A stretch of 64,000 nt of DNA from Selaginella moellendorffii (GCF_000143415.4 NW_003314264.1:574124-638123); one strand, 5' to 3'; counted from the first letter of the stretch, positions 1 through 12,028 are shown. Notes: a model not told the origin generated them from the letters alone. Numbers and translations: made by a program.

Positions 1-2112
1 AAGAAAAGAGAGATTGCGCGAAAAGGCCCGAGAGCCCGAGGCCAGGCCGCCCGGGCCTAGGATTCCCGGCCAGATGCGCGAAATTCGAGAGAAAAGAAAG
101 AAATCTCGAGCAAGGAGAGGAGATTTTGGCGTACCCCGTCTCCTTCCTGCCGGATGACCACCAGCTCGTTGCGATTGTGCGACCCCGCGACTAATCCCGC
201 GCTCGCCTCCATTGGCCGCCAAAAACCCCCCCGGATCGAAATATCACCCGATCACTCCTCCCCCGCGATGGATTCGCGGCGGCGCTGCCGTGGCGACGAT
301 GAATCGGGGCCGAAATCCCGCTCCTGCTGCTGGCGCCGTGCAAATGCGGCCCCGCATTCACGCGAGACAAAAGCTCCCAGCGGCGATCTTCACAATGCCG
401 CGCCTCCAACCTCGCGAGATCGCTGTGCCTGGGCCGCGCGGTCACGCTGCATGCCCTCGCCCTCGCGAGCCACCACAAAAAACGCTAAAACGCGCACACT
501 CTCACTACCAGGCACACGAGAGCTCCCCATCATTCGCCATGCCCAAAAAAATGAAGGTCTCCGCCGCCAGAATATCCCCCACGCCGCCGGAATATCCTTC
601 CCCCGCGCACGTGCCTGGCTGCCCGCGGGCAGCGGGCCGGACAGCTAGCTCGGAAGCGGAATAGGTGGCCTCCGTAACCCGAGCCCGCCAAAGGCCAGGT
701 GGCGGGCAGATTCCCCAGAGTAGGTGGCGGGAATATGCCCCGCCGTGTGGCGGCCACTACTAACGTATGACATGATGTCCTGGAAAAGTTTGCGATACAA
801 GGCAATCTGACGCTCATGACACGTGGAAAATCACTATTACGATTATGATCGCACCCGGGTCAAAGCTAAATCTTGCTTTAGGGTTTACGCGGGTTCGCGC
901 CAGCCTGGCATGCCCTAGCGCCGTCAGCTAACGGCGGGCAGCGTGGGCCTGCCCGGGGTTTACCCCCAACCCCACTGTTTGTGTGGAAAAAAAGGGTGGT
1001 GCACAAGGCTTATATGTTGGTTTGTGACAGCCAGCTTGTCCTCCTCTTTCTTTTTTGCTTTCAATTATCAACTTCATTGCTGTCCCTGCTGTGTTGCATG
1101 CCCCATTGTTTTTTTTTTCCTCTCTTTGCTTTGCCTGTGCGACTAGTGGTGCCCGTCTACATCTTTGCTTGTCCCTCTCACACAGCCCCTTTCTTTGCTT
1201 CGCTTTCTTTGCTTGTGTTCGTCTTTGGCTGCCAATAAAAACACCCCATTGACAAGCGCGCAAGTCCATAAACTTGGAGCTTTGTCTGTTTTGTTGTTGA
1301 GCTCTCTTTCCACGCTCGAGAACGATTTACGTTAATGTACCATTTAAAGTGTCGTGGCGCGGTGTCCCCACCCATATGGCATTTTGGCAGCCCGGCCAGG
1401 AGTCAGTTGCAACGAGAAAGCATCGCTTGACTTCGCCTGGGATACAACGCGCGTCACATCAAAACAGAGGTTACTCTTACCCCTCCAGGAGGATCAAAGC
1501 CGATCCGGGAAAACAAAAACTGTCTGTGCTGGTGTACTACTGTAGTGTAGTGTAGTCGTGTCGCTCCTACGTTTCGGTGGCAGACGGTCCGGCTGGAAAA
1601 TGAAAAGGAGAAAAATCAGAAAGTGAATATCGAGTGAACTCCTTTACCAGTAGGATCAGATGCAGTAAGAGGGGGAGGATGTCGGTGTGGTTTTTGTGGG
1701 AAATCTTCCCACTTTGCGGCTTTTAAGACCTTCCTGCCAATCTCCCAGGCGCTTTTCATTTGCTTTTCCCCCCTGACGTTGACATGAAATGTCTCCTATT
1801 GGGACGCGTCCTATGCTTGAATCTCACTCCACCTAAATGTCCCGTCCTTAAAAACTGGACTAAGTTAGTCCACGAGAGAGAGAGAGAGAGAGAGAATGAA
1901 AAGAAAAGCATACGCTTGCCTGGGAGAGATGGCCCAACATGAAAGGCTCACGGGGCCACTAGATTTGCACATGGCTCCACCGCTGCTACACTGGATACTG
2001 TTCGACAAAAACCCCAACAAGAAGCGTAAGCAGAATATAGCGACTTTGACAGATCCTTCTTCATAATTTAGCTCACGACTTGTGAAACACTACACCGGTC
2101 TGTAGTCAGTTC
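1..2112. other. Gene-poor left flank
   Basis: I see no supportable gene here. Bases 1-760 are very GC-rich, and open frames there lack recognisable domains and look like a consequence of base composition. Bases 970-1240 are rich in pyrimidines on the plus strand and give only hydrophobic low-complexity translations. The region may hold the promoter or untranslated part of a gene lying to the left of the window, but nothing in the sequence proves this. The end of the OST48 gene abuts it on the right. Confidence 0.5.
1874..1895. repeat. (GA)n microsatellite
   Basis: An uninterrupted GA dinucleotide run of about 11 units lies in intergenic DNA upstream of the OST48 3' end. No function is implied. 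Confidence 0.9.
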
Positions 2113-4146
2113 CTACTTGTGATACAAGAAGGCGATGCCGAAAACAAAAAAGCCTGCCATCTGTAATAACAAGGATCAGATCATCCACCAAACAAGCAAC
2201 CACCGTAATATATGTACCATTGAAAACGCGCCCCCGTAGTAAGGGTATGCAGCCTTGATGAACCTTTCGTACTCGTTATGACGAGAAGGTCTCACAGGGA
2301 TCTGCATGGGCACGCATTTAGTACCACATTTGAATGTCTTCAAGTCTATTTACCTGCTTGCTCAGGTCCAGAGTGGTGTAGCCGAGTCTCTTATAATCAA
2401 CCTTGAATTGGAATACTCCATAGACGTCCGGGACTTGAAAGGATGTCTCGTATTTACCCTGCATTGCCATACAGCTGATAAATCCATAACTCAGTCCAGC
2501 CCTTACAGCACCTTCCCGTTGTGATTCAATGTCTTGAGTACATAAGGGCTCATCATGTAGAACTCCACTTGGACGTCATCTGCTTGGTATGGCTGCCAGT
2601 TTTTGCCCGTCCATTCGTAAATCTCGAGAGAAAATTCCTGCGTCAAACAGAAAGCAAAGAGTAAGAGCTACGCATTCAGTCAACTTGCTTAACCCACCAG
2701 ATGGTCGGTGATTCTGTACATCGAAGGCTCGCCGCTCTCTCCAACTTTGTGATGTTGTAGATTTACAGCCTGGAGAATGAGAGGTTAGCGCCAAAATAGT
2801 CCTGCGTTTTTAGGATCACCTTTAAGTGGCCCCTTTCATGAAACACCCACTTGCTCAGCTCATCAACGAACTCCTGGTTGCCTGATTTATCGAACCTAAA
2901 ACAAACACGAAACTTTAGAAATGAATCATCATCAGACTGGAGCTCAGACCTCTCTGTACTTCCAGTGATTCGAACAGGAGAATTGATGAAACTGCAAGAA
3001 GACAAGCTCACCAGTCACAACCAAATTTAGAGAAGCAAACAATGCTCACTTGTCGCTGAACATGTCCAAGGACCCCGATATTAAGATGCGTGCGTTGTTT
3101 CTAGCCTGCAAGGAAAAATAAAAAAATGAAAAGAAGCAGAAGAAATGAATACAACGCATACCTGGACAACAGAGACCAGTCCGATACTTGTGCCAGTGAG
3201 AGCAGGAGGACTCGCCAATACAGCATTCGGATTCGCTGAATACGCTGAGGACGATGCAGTCAACACCTTTATAGCCTGGAATTCTAGATGAACAATACGT
3301 TGAAACTAGCAGAAAGCACACTCACCAGGCTATTCGCGGGACTCACTACGTGCCCTATGCCACGGTAGAGAATGGGAGCCTAGCAGAAATATTTGTTAGA
3401 CAGTAAGCACCTTACAAAAAGAAGAGCTATTCGATACCTGAATTTCCTTGGCACCAAGAATGACCTTAGATTTTATAAGGTTCTTCGCTGCAAGCAAACT
3501 GTGGTCTTTGGCATCGCGTGCATCATCAAAACTCAGATGGTCTATCACAACGGAATCGAAATCCTGAAAATGACGAGATGAATTTTCCAGAATGCTAAAT
3601 TCACAAAGCTTCACGTACCTCTTCAAACTCTACTCCACATTCGGCAGCCAGGTTGCGAATAAACTGCGAGGTGGTGGAATTCGCAGCCAAAATCAAGTCA
3701 TGTCCCGAGTCCACAAAGTCGAGCACTGCCTCGCTCGTGAGCGAGCCACCCAATTCTTCACGAACAAACCAAAAACGTGAGGCGATATTTCTACTTTCAC
3801 ACAGATCTTTGCAATGCTTACTTTCGACCGAAGGAGAGAAAATCACGAGAGCGTCGTACAAATACTCTCCATACCTTTGAAGCGCTAGCTTCGGATCTGT
3901 CGAAAGCTTCAAATCCAGCTCGTAGCCTCTGTCTACAGCCTCGGATCAGCAAAGAATGCACGAAAATGCGATGCTGCGCAGCAAACCTGAGAGGGATTTG
4001 AAGAACAACGAATGCGTGGACTCGATGGCGAGATCCTCCAGAAGAACAAGAACGCGCCGATCGGTTGGATTCTCCTCAGTAAAGGCCGCGCAGCTGAGCA
4101 TCAGGGACGCGACCACTGCCGCGACGATTGCCTCTGCCCCCGCCAT
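2113..4146 (-). CDS. OST48: OST48 / WBP1-like oligosaccharyltransferase 48 kDa subunit
   Basis: This is the dolichyl-diphosphooligosaccharide-protein glycosyltransferase 48 kDa subunit, a component of the ER membrane complex that N-glycosylates nascent proteins. The gene has about 13 short exons with GT-AG introns. The chosen ATG at 4146 is followed by a hydrophobic signal peptide and then [20 protein letters not shown]. Later exons carry [20 protein letters not shown] (exon 2), [12 protein letters not shown] (exon 3), [20 protein letters not shown] (exon 6), [12 protein letters not shown] (exon 7) and [14 protein letters not shown] (exon 9). The last coding exon, after an intron at about 2167-2223, gives the C-terminal membrane segment ending in FLYHK and a stop at 2113-2115. 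All blocks are in the order expected for the family and no break was seen. In-frame introns (for example about 3756-3821) extend some open frames, so the exon boundaries matter. The family call is very secure; minor splice positions are my own reading. Confidence 0.93.
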
Positions 4147-4559
4147 GGCACCCGACAATATAGGTCACACCAGATTCAGGGTTCTACAAACAAATTAGAG
4201 CCGACGGTTTGGATTTCATCAATCCAACGGCTGCTATGGAGCTTCATCCGACGGTCGACAGTTTCGGAAATGATAGAATTGATCGATCTTTCGAAGAGCA
4301 TTGCCTTGAAGACGAGTTACATCAAAACTTCCATTCCTCTTCAGCTATAAAGATTAGAATTTGCAGCCAGTGGAAGCAAGCTTCGGCAAGTAAAGATACA
4401 TACTTTTGAGTTGTTCTCAAAGAATGAATTTCGTGGTGTTCACTCCGAGAGCTGGAACATATCACCGTTGTTCAAGCCTTCTAAAACTCCAAGGCACGTA
4501 TCAAGTATGTCAGCCATGGGAGTTTAAACGATCTTACTACACTTTGGACGAACTCTAGC
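4147..4559. other. Intergenic between OST48 and the pTAC5-like gene
   Basis: This space separates the start of OST48 (minus) from the stop of the pTAC5-like gene (also minus), so it should hold the OST48 promoter and the pTAC5 3' untranslated region. Apart from a short DUF2358-derived fragment (separate entry) no coding feature is supported. Confidence 0.6.
4441..4492 (+). pseudogene. Fragment of a DUF2358 terminal exon
   Basis: The plus strand here closely matches the last exon of the DUF2358 gene that sits on the minus strand at 7023-7101. Both share a stretch reading GAGAGCTGGAACATATCACC (encoding ESWNISP), followed after a roughly 19-base deletion by TTGTTCAAGCC and TCTAAA. No splice acceptor or continuing frame is evident, so this is a duplicated scrap, not an exon of a neighbouring gene. 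Confidence 0.7.
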
Positions 4560-6169
4560 TTAAGTGGCCGCCACACCCTTCCCCTCGCAGTCTTCACAAA
4601 CCACAGTCCCCGAGCCATCACAGTATGGGCACTTGGCCCCTTCGCCGGCCCAGTCGAGGAACTGCAAGTTTAAACGAGTATAAGTAACACCGAATGGAAG
4701 TGCTTGAAAGCTTGCCTGTTCTTCGACGTTAAGTTCTCCAGTGCCATCGCATTCTGCAAACCAATCTTTGAGATATGTAGAAGAGAAAGTTTGAGAAGTA
4801 CCAACCCGAGCACAGTGTCTGGCCTTCGCCTCTACACGTATAGCAGTTCTGAGACGCAGCGGGATTCGCTTGCCGCCTGTGCAACAGTCTCTCCGGATCC
4901 TCCCATCGATTTTCTCCCAGGAGGTAAACTCGTCCGGTGGAGCTTCTATCCACAACCTCTGGGCTCTGTATAAAGTCGAAGGGTAAGGCCTCAAAAAGCT
5001 CCAAACGTTTTACAGGAACTAAGATACCTCGGGCGGTTTGATCGCAGCAGAGGTATTCACTGTTATGACTTGATGCTCACTGATAAGTTGCGACAACACT
5101 TGCGCAGTAACAATTCCATCCTCTGCAGCACCTATGGATGACTGCATGCCAGATTCAAGACACGGGGTCATACCTTGCGAGACGAAGGCAAGACAGAGGA
5201 AGTAGCAAAAGAGTACCTGCCATGACTTCACAGCCCGGTCTGTGCCGCTAGAGAAAGAAGCATACTCCATGTCGTCGTCCCCGCAATAGAACCCAAGCTT
5301 TGCAAGAGCCTCCTGCGAATTCACAAGGAAAAGAACAAGATGGCAATGGTTTAGAAATACTTGGAGCAAGAAAGAAAATGAAACGAAGAGAATGCCGGAC
5401 GCAAAAACGAAAAGGAAAGCACGTACCACACCTGGAGAAGCTTAACATCATCGCCCTCAGCCCCGTATTTCAAGCTCCGCGCTTCCTGCTTGTTGGAGAT
5501 GGCGTGCTTCTTCTCTGTCTTGGAAGAACCTTTGGTGCCACCTTTGGAGTTGGAAGAACTTTTGGTCTGGCCAGCGCTAGTCTCCGAGGGCGATAGAACG
5601 AACTTGATGCTCTCCACGGATTTCTCGGTAACCATGGGTGGAGCCTTCGCTGGCTGGGACGGTGGCGCCACTGCCTCTTCATTTCTATCGCTCAAAGTTC
5701 GCAGGAGACCCACGAGAACATCTCTAAGCGACGAAGGAGAGGCGTCGTGCTTGTCAGGGACTTGATCGCTGCGGCTCAACCTCTCCACCTCCTTCCTGAG
5801 GCTAGTGATCTCTTCCTTCATCCGCGACGACTCAACTGCCCAATATTCTCGATCGCTGTTCCAGCGCTTCTCTTCACGTAACCATCGCTGCTCCTCCCTC
5901 TTCCACCTCTCCTCCTCGCGGAGCCACCGGGCCTCCTCGCGCTCCCAGTAGGTGCCGCTGCTCGATTCCTGGGCCGATACAATGCGAGCGCTGCGAAATC
6001 TCGTCCTCGCGGCGATTCCCTTGCGGAGGCTGTGAGCGCCGCGAAATTCAGACGGGAATCTGCGCTGGGAGCTCGTGAGGTTGTTGCCATGGATTTGGAA
6101 CGCGCAGGAGCCCGATGACGCTGCTGCCGCTGGAAATCGCCCGGTGACGATGCACGATAGGCAAGGCAT
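4560..6169 (-). CDS. pTAC5-like plastid protein: coiled coil, peptidoglycan-binding-like and DnaJ-type zinc domains
   Basis: Six exons (6169-5432, 5312-5217, 5141-5028, 4965-4806, 4753-4716, 4661-4560) join in frame to 415 residues. The N-terminus is basic and Ser/Ala-rich, like a plastid transit peptide. Residues about 75-135 form a coiled coil with repeats of the type W-x-REE-x-RW. A peptidoglycan-binding-type domain follows (LKYGAEGDDVKLLQ, LAKLGFYCGDDD), then a C-terminal DnaJ-type zinc domain with four Cys pairs: CYTC, CSEC, CPYC and CEDC, next to GEGQ, GTG and GSG motifs. This domain order is that of PLASTID TRANSCRIPTIONALLY ACTIVE 5, a component of the plastid transcription complex. 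Intron 5 begins with GC instead of GT (CAG|GCAAGC). The homology is clear; the exact role here is inferred from the family. Confidence 0.85.
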
Positions 6170-6491
6170 TTCTCGCGCTCGCGATTAAGCATCAAGAGAG
6201 GGGAATGTGGCCCTCACCGGAGATCCCCGCGCATTTTTTTCGTCCACACCTCCAAACAGCCCTAAAACCATAGCCAAGATGACATAACAAATACCAACCG
6301 ATGGATAAAATGCATGACATCCAGACCGTCGATTTTAGTTTCAAGATTTCGAAGAGAATATGCGTCGATTCTCCAAATTACCTTTTTAGAAGAATAAGAA
6401 TATTCTTGAACCATGAAAAGGTTCTCGCGCTCTAAACTATAAAGCCCCATCTCCCCCAAATCCTAATTCTCACAGTGAAAGAGAAAAGAGA
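6170..6491. other. Divergent intergenic region
   Basis: It lies between the start of the pTAC5-like gene (minus) and the small peptide gene (plus), so promoters for both should be here. A TATA box for the plus-strand gene is visible (separate entry). No other feature was recognised. Confidence 0.6.
6438..6443 (+). promoter_or_regulatory. TATA box of the cysteine-rich peptide gene
   Basis: TATAAA lies 54 bases upstream of the peptide ATG at 6492. That spacing leaves a short A/G-rich leader of roughly 20-25 bases if transcription starts about 30 bases after the box. This is a motif-based call. Confidence 0.6.
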
Positions 6492-6713
6492 ATGGCGACA
6501 AAAAGGAGCATTTGTTTGAGGATCCTTTTGGTGATCCTGGCAGTTCTAGCTTTTGTTGCTGAGAGTCGCATGCTCCCAGGATCATCAAGCAGCAGCAGTA
6601 GCGAGCCACCCTTTTGCCCGGTGCCAAATGTTGGAGCGTCTTGCAAGGCCGTGGGCGATTGTTGTCTAGGCTTGGCGTGCATCGACCAAGAGTGTGTGGA
6701 ATTCGGGTTTTAG
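6492..6713 (+). CDS. Small secreted cysteine-rich peptide, knottin-like spacing
   Basis: A single-exon frame encodes 73 residues. Residues 1-26 form a signal peptide (MATKRSI followed by a Leu/Ile/Val-rich core and a likely cleavage after AES). A Ser-run linker follows, then a compact domain with six cysteines spaced C-x8-C-x5-CC-x4-C-x4-C. This spacing fits a three-disulfide inhibitor-cystine-knot fold. A TATA box 54 bases upstream and an A/G-rich leader support expression. Such peptides act in defence or signalling outside the cell, but I do not recognise a specific family and no target can be assigned. The gene is divergent from the pTAC5-like gene. Confidence 0.72.
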   Translation: MATKRSICLRILLVILAVLAFVAESRMLPGSSSSSSSEPPFCPVPNVGASCKAVGDCCLGLACIDQECVEFGF

Positions 6714-6778
6714 ATAAAACGAGCCTTCCAACAGTGAACTAATCTAGGTTTAACAAAAGTTTGTCTTGTAAAGGCAAT

Positions 6779-6818
6779 GTGTAATGGACTATCACCTCAA
6801 AATATTTTGTGATCTAAA
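6779..6818. repeat. 40-bp repeat, direct copy at 18033-18072
   Basis: The stretch beginning TAATGGACTATCACCTC and ending GTGATCTAAAG occurs almost unchanged at 18033-18072, 11 kb away and in the same orientation. One copy lies next to a tRNA relic, the other at the junction between a KRI1 fragment and an integrase-bearing element. It probably marks an element end or a rearrangement breakpoint. Confidence 0.7.
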
Positions 6819-6829
6819 GAAAATCTTGT

Positions 6830-6902
6830 CAAGCTGTAATCATCCTAATGCCTCTATAGCTCAGTGGTAGATCGTCAGTCTTGTAAACTTGAAATTTCGG
6901 TC
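6830..6902 (+). pseudogene. tRNA-Thr relic
   Basis: About 45 bases from GCCTCTATAGCTCAGTGGT onward repeat the 5' half of the tRNA-Thr(UGU) gene at 9483-9554, including the anticodon loop CTTGTAA. The preceding flank (TCAAGCTGTAAT) is also shared, with a 7-bp indel. The second half does not form a T arm: the B-box is lost. It lies in opposite orientation to the intact gene. Confidence 0.8.
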
Positions 6903-7022
6903 CTTAACCCTAGACTTGCTTATCTCAAAAGAGCTTTCAAGCATACGGTCTTACGGTATAGAAACGAGGGAGTTAAACACTGGACCACTTAGTCTACACA
7001 GAAAACTTACAAGATTATACAT

Positions 7023-7952
7023 TTACGATTTGGCAGCTTTAGACGGCTTGAACAATTGCCTAACACCATCAGCCGGTGATATGTTCCAGCTCTCGACGTG
7101 CCTGATCGACAACAAAATTATTTCTTGAAGCACAGCTCGAGAGTATGGATCTTACTTGCAAATCTTGCCAGACTCGTCATCGAAGAAATACTCCGTGCTT
7201 CCACTAGCTGCAAAGTAATCCTCAAACCTTTAGAAAGTGTGAAAGATTGGAGACGAGAGGTACCTGATATAGCTGGCCTCCAAGGCAAAGCAAGAACGCA
7301 TCTAAAACGCCATCCTACTTTGAGACTATCCTGCTCGAACACCAAGAAGGAAAAAAAAGAGAGAACGACGAATTTGGTTTTGTGATCCAGAAAATCGTCA
7401 CCTCTTTTTCGTCCCAGCTCGCAATCTTGAGTGTCGACTTCTTCATGAAAGCCCCGAGATTGGAAACGTTTTGCTTGAATCGCTTCAGGCCTTTAAATGA
7501 TACAAAAGGGTCTGCGAACTCGCAATCGCTCTTGTAAATCCCGGTGGTCATCTTTCCTGTGAGCCGATCAAAGGAATTACTTCCAAGAAAAATACGAATG
7601 TACCTGTGACAAAATAAGACTGCTCGTAGTCCTTCCTGATCAGATCGCACGCCATTTCTCTCGTCACGACCTCAAAATCCCCTTCTTCTTGCTCCTGGCC
7701 CTGCGATTTCCCTAGCCCGGATTGGAAATTTCGCAATCCGGCAGCAGCGATCCCGAATGCCTCGGACAGATACCAAACCATTCTCACCGGCACGCTCGCA
7801 TTTGCCGTGGGAGGAGTGCGCCGCCGCTCCTCCTTGAGCTGCCGCGGGGCCTCGCATCGCGCCCCAAAACTTACCCTAGAGCCCCGGCATCGCGATCGCG
7901 AGCAAGGGACGCGAAACCCTAAGCACGAGCTCCGCAAGGAAGAAGAATCCAT
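7023..7952 (-). CDS. DUF2358 family protein, probably plastid-targeted
   Basis: Five exons (7952-7604, 7556-7402, 7330-7264, 7207-7156, 7101-7023) join in frame to 233 residues with a stop at 7023-7025. The N-terminus is rich in Ser and Arg and resembles a transit peptide. The conserved DUF2358 blocks are all present: DYEQSYFVTGKM, CEFADPFVSFKGLKRFKQNV, SNLGAFM, RFRCVLALPWRP, STEYFFDDESGKI and HVESWNISP. The fold is thought to be NTF2-like and the biochemical role is unknown. The gene is head-to-head with anthranilate synthase beta, with 87 bases between the ATGs. A fragment of its last exon is duplicated at 4441-4492. Confidence 0.88.
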
Positions 7953-8039
7953 TAATCTGGGATGAAATTTTCCCGCCACTAGTACCTCGAGATAAGAATA
8001 TTCTCCAAGAGATAGGGCAAGACTTCCAGTGCGCATTGG
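7953..8039. promoter_or_regulatory. Divergent (bidirectional) promoter
   Basis: Only 87 bases separate the ATG of the DUF2358 gene (minus) from the ATG of anthranilate synthase beta (plus). Both leaders and core promoters must overlap here or extend into the opposite gene. No clear TATA box is seen. Confidence 0.6.
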
Positions 8040-9303
<1,264 letters not shown>

Positions 9304-9482
9304 AGACACAGTTTTCTCTGTAGAAAAAGTGGTCTGCGGTGTTGCTACCGAAAGAGGTTCACGTGTTAAACTCCTTCGTTTCTATAGCGCTTGAAAGCTC
9401 TTTTTTTGTTCGCCTCCTCAGAGAGATTTTTGCTTGACTATACTGAAAGACCAAGGTCTAATTTTCCCAGAACAAAATACAT

Positions 9483-9554
9483 TGCCTCCATGGAGGATTG
9501 AACTCCAGGCCTTCAGTTTACAAGACTGACGCTCTACCACTGAGCTATAGAGGC
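9483..9554 (-). tRNA. tRNA-Thr (anticodon UGU)
   Basis: Read on the minus strand, a full cloverleaf folds. The acceptor is GCCTCTA with TGGAGGC, the D arm GCTC..GAGC, the anticodon stem TCAGT/ACTGA around loop CTTGTAA (anticodon TGT), and the T arm TGGAG/CTCCA with loop TTCAATC. A T run in the 3' flank (plus-strand AAAA at 9473-9476) fits polymerase III termination. No CCA is encoded, as expected for a nuclear tRNA. Region X of the composite element starts about 9 bases beyond its 5' end. Confidence 0.93.
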
Positions 9555-9562
9555 ATTACAGC

Positions 9563-11330
9563 TTGATGCCACTAATGCATTTAATGAAGTTGTTCAGTTA
9601 ACCACTCAGGATAATGCCAACTTCATCATGCTGCAGTATGAGGAAGTTTTTGCCTTACAGAATACCATTACAGCCCTTGAGGTGAGGGCATATAGGGATG
9701 TTGAAGTTCTTTCACAAGTGTAGTGGCTGAAACATAAACTTCTTGGTTGCTTTGGTATGGAGAGTACACGTGACAAATAAATGCTATATACTATTGCTAG
9801 ACACTCTAAGTTATATTAAGCTAGCAGTGAAATATTTCTTCAACACGTGCTTTTTCAGCCAAGCCATGCTTCATTAGCAGGATTGGGAGAGTGTTCTCCT
9901 TAAGCTTGGCCTTTTAGAAGCGCGTGTTTTGTGACAATACAATCCAACAACTCTTTGCTAAAGTAAGTATCAATGTGCCTTCTTCAATTGTTGAGTCCAC
10001 AATAGCATGGTTCATTGACAAGAGGTATGTGTATCTATTTCTTAGCACTTAGTACCATTTTATTATTTTGTGCAAAGACCTACGTAGAAATTAGGCAGCT
10101 ACACAACAATTAAAAGAATTATTGGCCACTACTGAAACACTATATTGTAAGTTCTCTCGTTTTTGCATCGAGAAGGCTATGCTTTGGCCATACAATCTTG
10201 CTTATACATGTTTGAGGCTGTCTCACATTCTGGTAAGCAATGGATTGCCTATGAATTAAAGTTCCCTCACTTGTCCTTTCAGATTGCACCAAACAATGAA
10301 TTCAGTTGTTTCTAATTCACCTTCAATACTAATCTCCGCACACTGAATTACAAAGTGGTCTATGCATTTGAGATTGGAGGAGCTTTGGTGTGGGAGGAAT
10401 CCATAATAAATGCAGGTGGGCCACATGCAAAAGCCATTAAGGAGGCTATTTGCCAAATTCCAGGATTAGGAAGTTTAATTTTCACTTGGCTCACTAAAGT
10501 AACTTTGTGTTACAAATGCGTGGACTCTTTATGCTTAGGGAAGGAGCCACATATTGGCATCCCAAAATGCCAATGCATTCTAGGACGTTAGGACAAGAAG
10601 AGCAGGATGTGGTAAGTTAAGTTTAAAGCACAAATTTTATATGCTCCTCATTTCTATATGCACAAGCTATCTTTGTGGGATGGTTGCTATTCCAAGCGTT
10701 CGAATGTCATGCACAGGTATCTCGCAGGTGTACAATTGCAATATTGGCAATTGCAGCCCGAGAGGTTCCAAATGAGAATGATCAATGACTTGCCCGATGA
10801 GGACTATATGAGATGGACCTCAAAGCATACGCGCCGTATATTTGGAATGCACTCAACCAATTGCGAGGTGCATCAACCCTAAAGGAGGAGGGCAATCGAC
10901 ACAAGTCTGTGGATTCCATCTTAGAGAACCTTGCATTTACTAACTACAACGCAGTGCTTGAGTCTAGACTCACCGAACTTGGTGAAGGTTATGAGCAGGC
11001 TGTGGAGGCATGTGTGGCTGTGATGGTCTGGCGTTACCTATTCATTGAGCCAAACGTAGTGGGATATTTACTCCAAGATGGCTTCCAACACTCAATGTGC
11101 ATGGAAGCTCGTCAGAGGCCTTACAAGGGTCCAGCATTGTTAGGTGGGCTTTCACTCATTGGGAGAGATGCTTTGTTACAGGTCTTTCGGGTAAGGACAA
11201 TCATTCCTCCCATGGAGTTCACCAACTGCCTAATCTTTGATTAGGACTTTAGAGAGAACTTCCACAACTGGATTGTGGACATTATTTGAGGTAACTATTT
11301 ACTGTCACAAACAACTAAAACTCTTGTATG
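9563..11330 (+). pseudogene. X1, unrecognised element gene, decayed (copy A)
   Basis: A coding-like region runs on the plus strand with several in-frame stops. Recognisable stretches include MLQYEEVFALQNTITALEVR (about 9640-9690), VVYAFEIGGALVWEESI (about 10360-10410) and GYEQAVEACVAVMVWRYLF (about 10990-11045). Several stops sit where Gln would be expected (TAG/TAA for CAG/CAA), typical of C-to-T decay. The paralogue at about 40.2-41.98 kb differs at several of these points, for example CAT in copy B where copy A has TAG near 11242. I do not recognise a family. Confidence 0.5.
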
Positions 11331-11433
11331 TTTGAACATTTTATAAATATGAGCCCGAAAGAGTTATCCAAGTTCCATCACTTTGTAGTTGATTCTTTAG
11401 AGTTCTGACCGAGAGAGCCTAATTGGATCCACA

Positions 11434-12028
11434 TGTAAGCTCCTGAGTTTGGACTTCCTGGGAGGTCACCCAACCCAGTACTATTCAAACCCAAGGACGC
11501 TTAACTCCAAATATCCCAAGACCCTTAACCGATTGGAAAAGGGGGTGCACTTTTGTTCATGGGCCCTTTCCCTCTATATTTGAACCCCAATGGATCGTTT
11601 CTCGAGTCGTTCCCTTTAGTTGCTTACAATCCACCATGCTTCCCTGCAAGTTCACGCCCTCGTGAACGGAAGCTGAGAGCCGCAACTCTCCCAAGAGCCC
11701 CGCTCTCTTGACACCCTACCCCTCGGGTTGAGCCCAGCAGAAGCAAACTGGACTAGCCAGATGTCAATCAACATGTGGTGTGATTCCCCTAGCCAACCAA
11801 CAAAGTCGGACCCAAGACCCCTCTGATACCAAATGTAAGCTCCTGAGTTTGGACTTCCTGGGAGGTCACCCAACCCACTACTATTCAAACCCAAGGACGC
11901 TTAACTCCAAATATCCCAAGACCCTTAACCGATTGGAAAAGGGGGTGCACTCTTGTTCATGGGCCCTTTCCCTCTATATTTGAACCCCAATGGATCGTTT
12001 CTCAAATTGTTCCCTTTGGTTGCTTACA
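11434..12028 (-). mobile_element. TRIM retrotransposon 1 (595 bp) with CCACA duplication
   Basis: Two direct 195-bp terminal repeats (11434-11628 and 11834-12028) begin TGTAAGC and end GCTTACA. They flank about 205 bp without coding capacity. The element is flanked by the direct repeat CCACA (11429-11433 and 12029-12033). The paralogous site at about 40.07 kb has a single CCACA, an exact empty site. Read on the minus strand, the internal end next to the right repeat is TGGTATCAGAGG, a primer-binding site like the 3' end of initiator tRNA-Met, which sets the orientation. The repeats differ at roughly six positions. Confidence 0.93.

Noticed and set aside
154-664. Overlapping open frames on both strands in the GC-rich left end
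   Set aside because: No signal peptide, domain or codon pattern; long frames are expected in DNA this rich in G and C.
943-1252. Hydrophobic frames in the pyrimidine-rich tract
   Set aside because: Repetitive Phe/Leu/Ser translation of a low-complexity strand; three overlapping frames look equally plausible.
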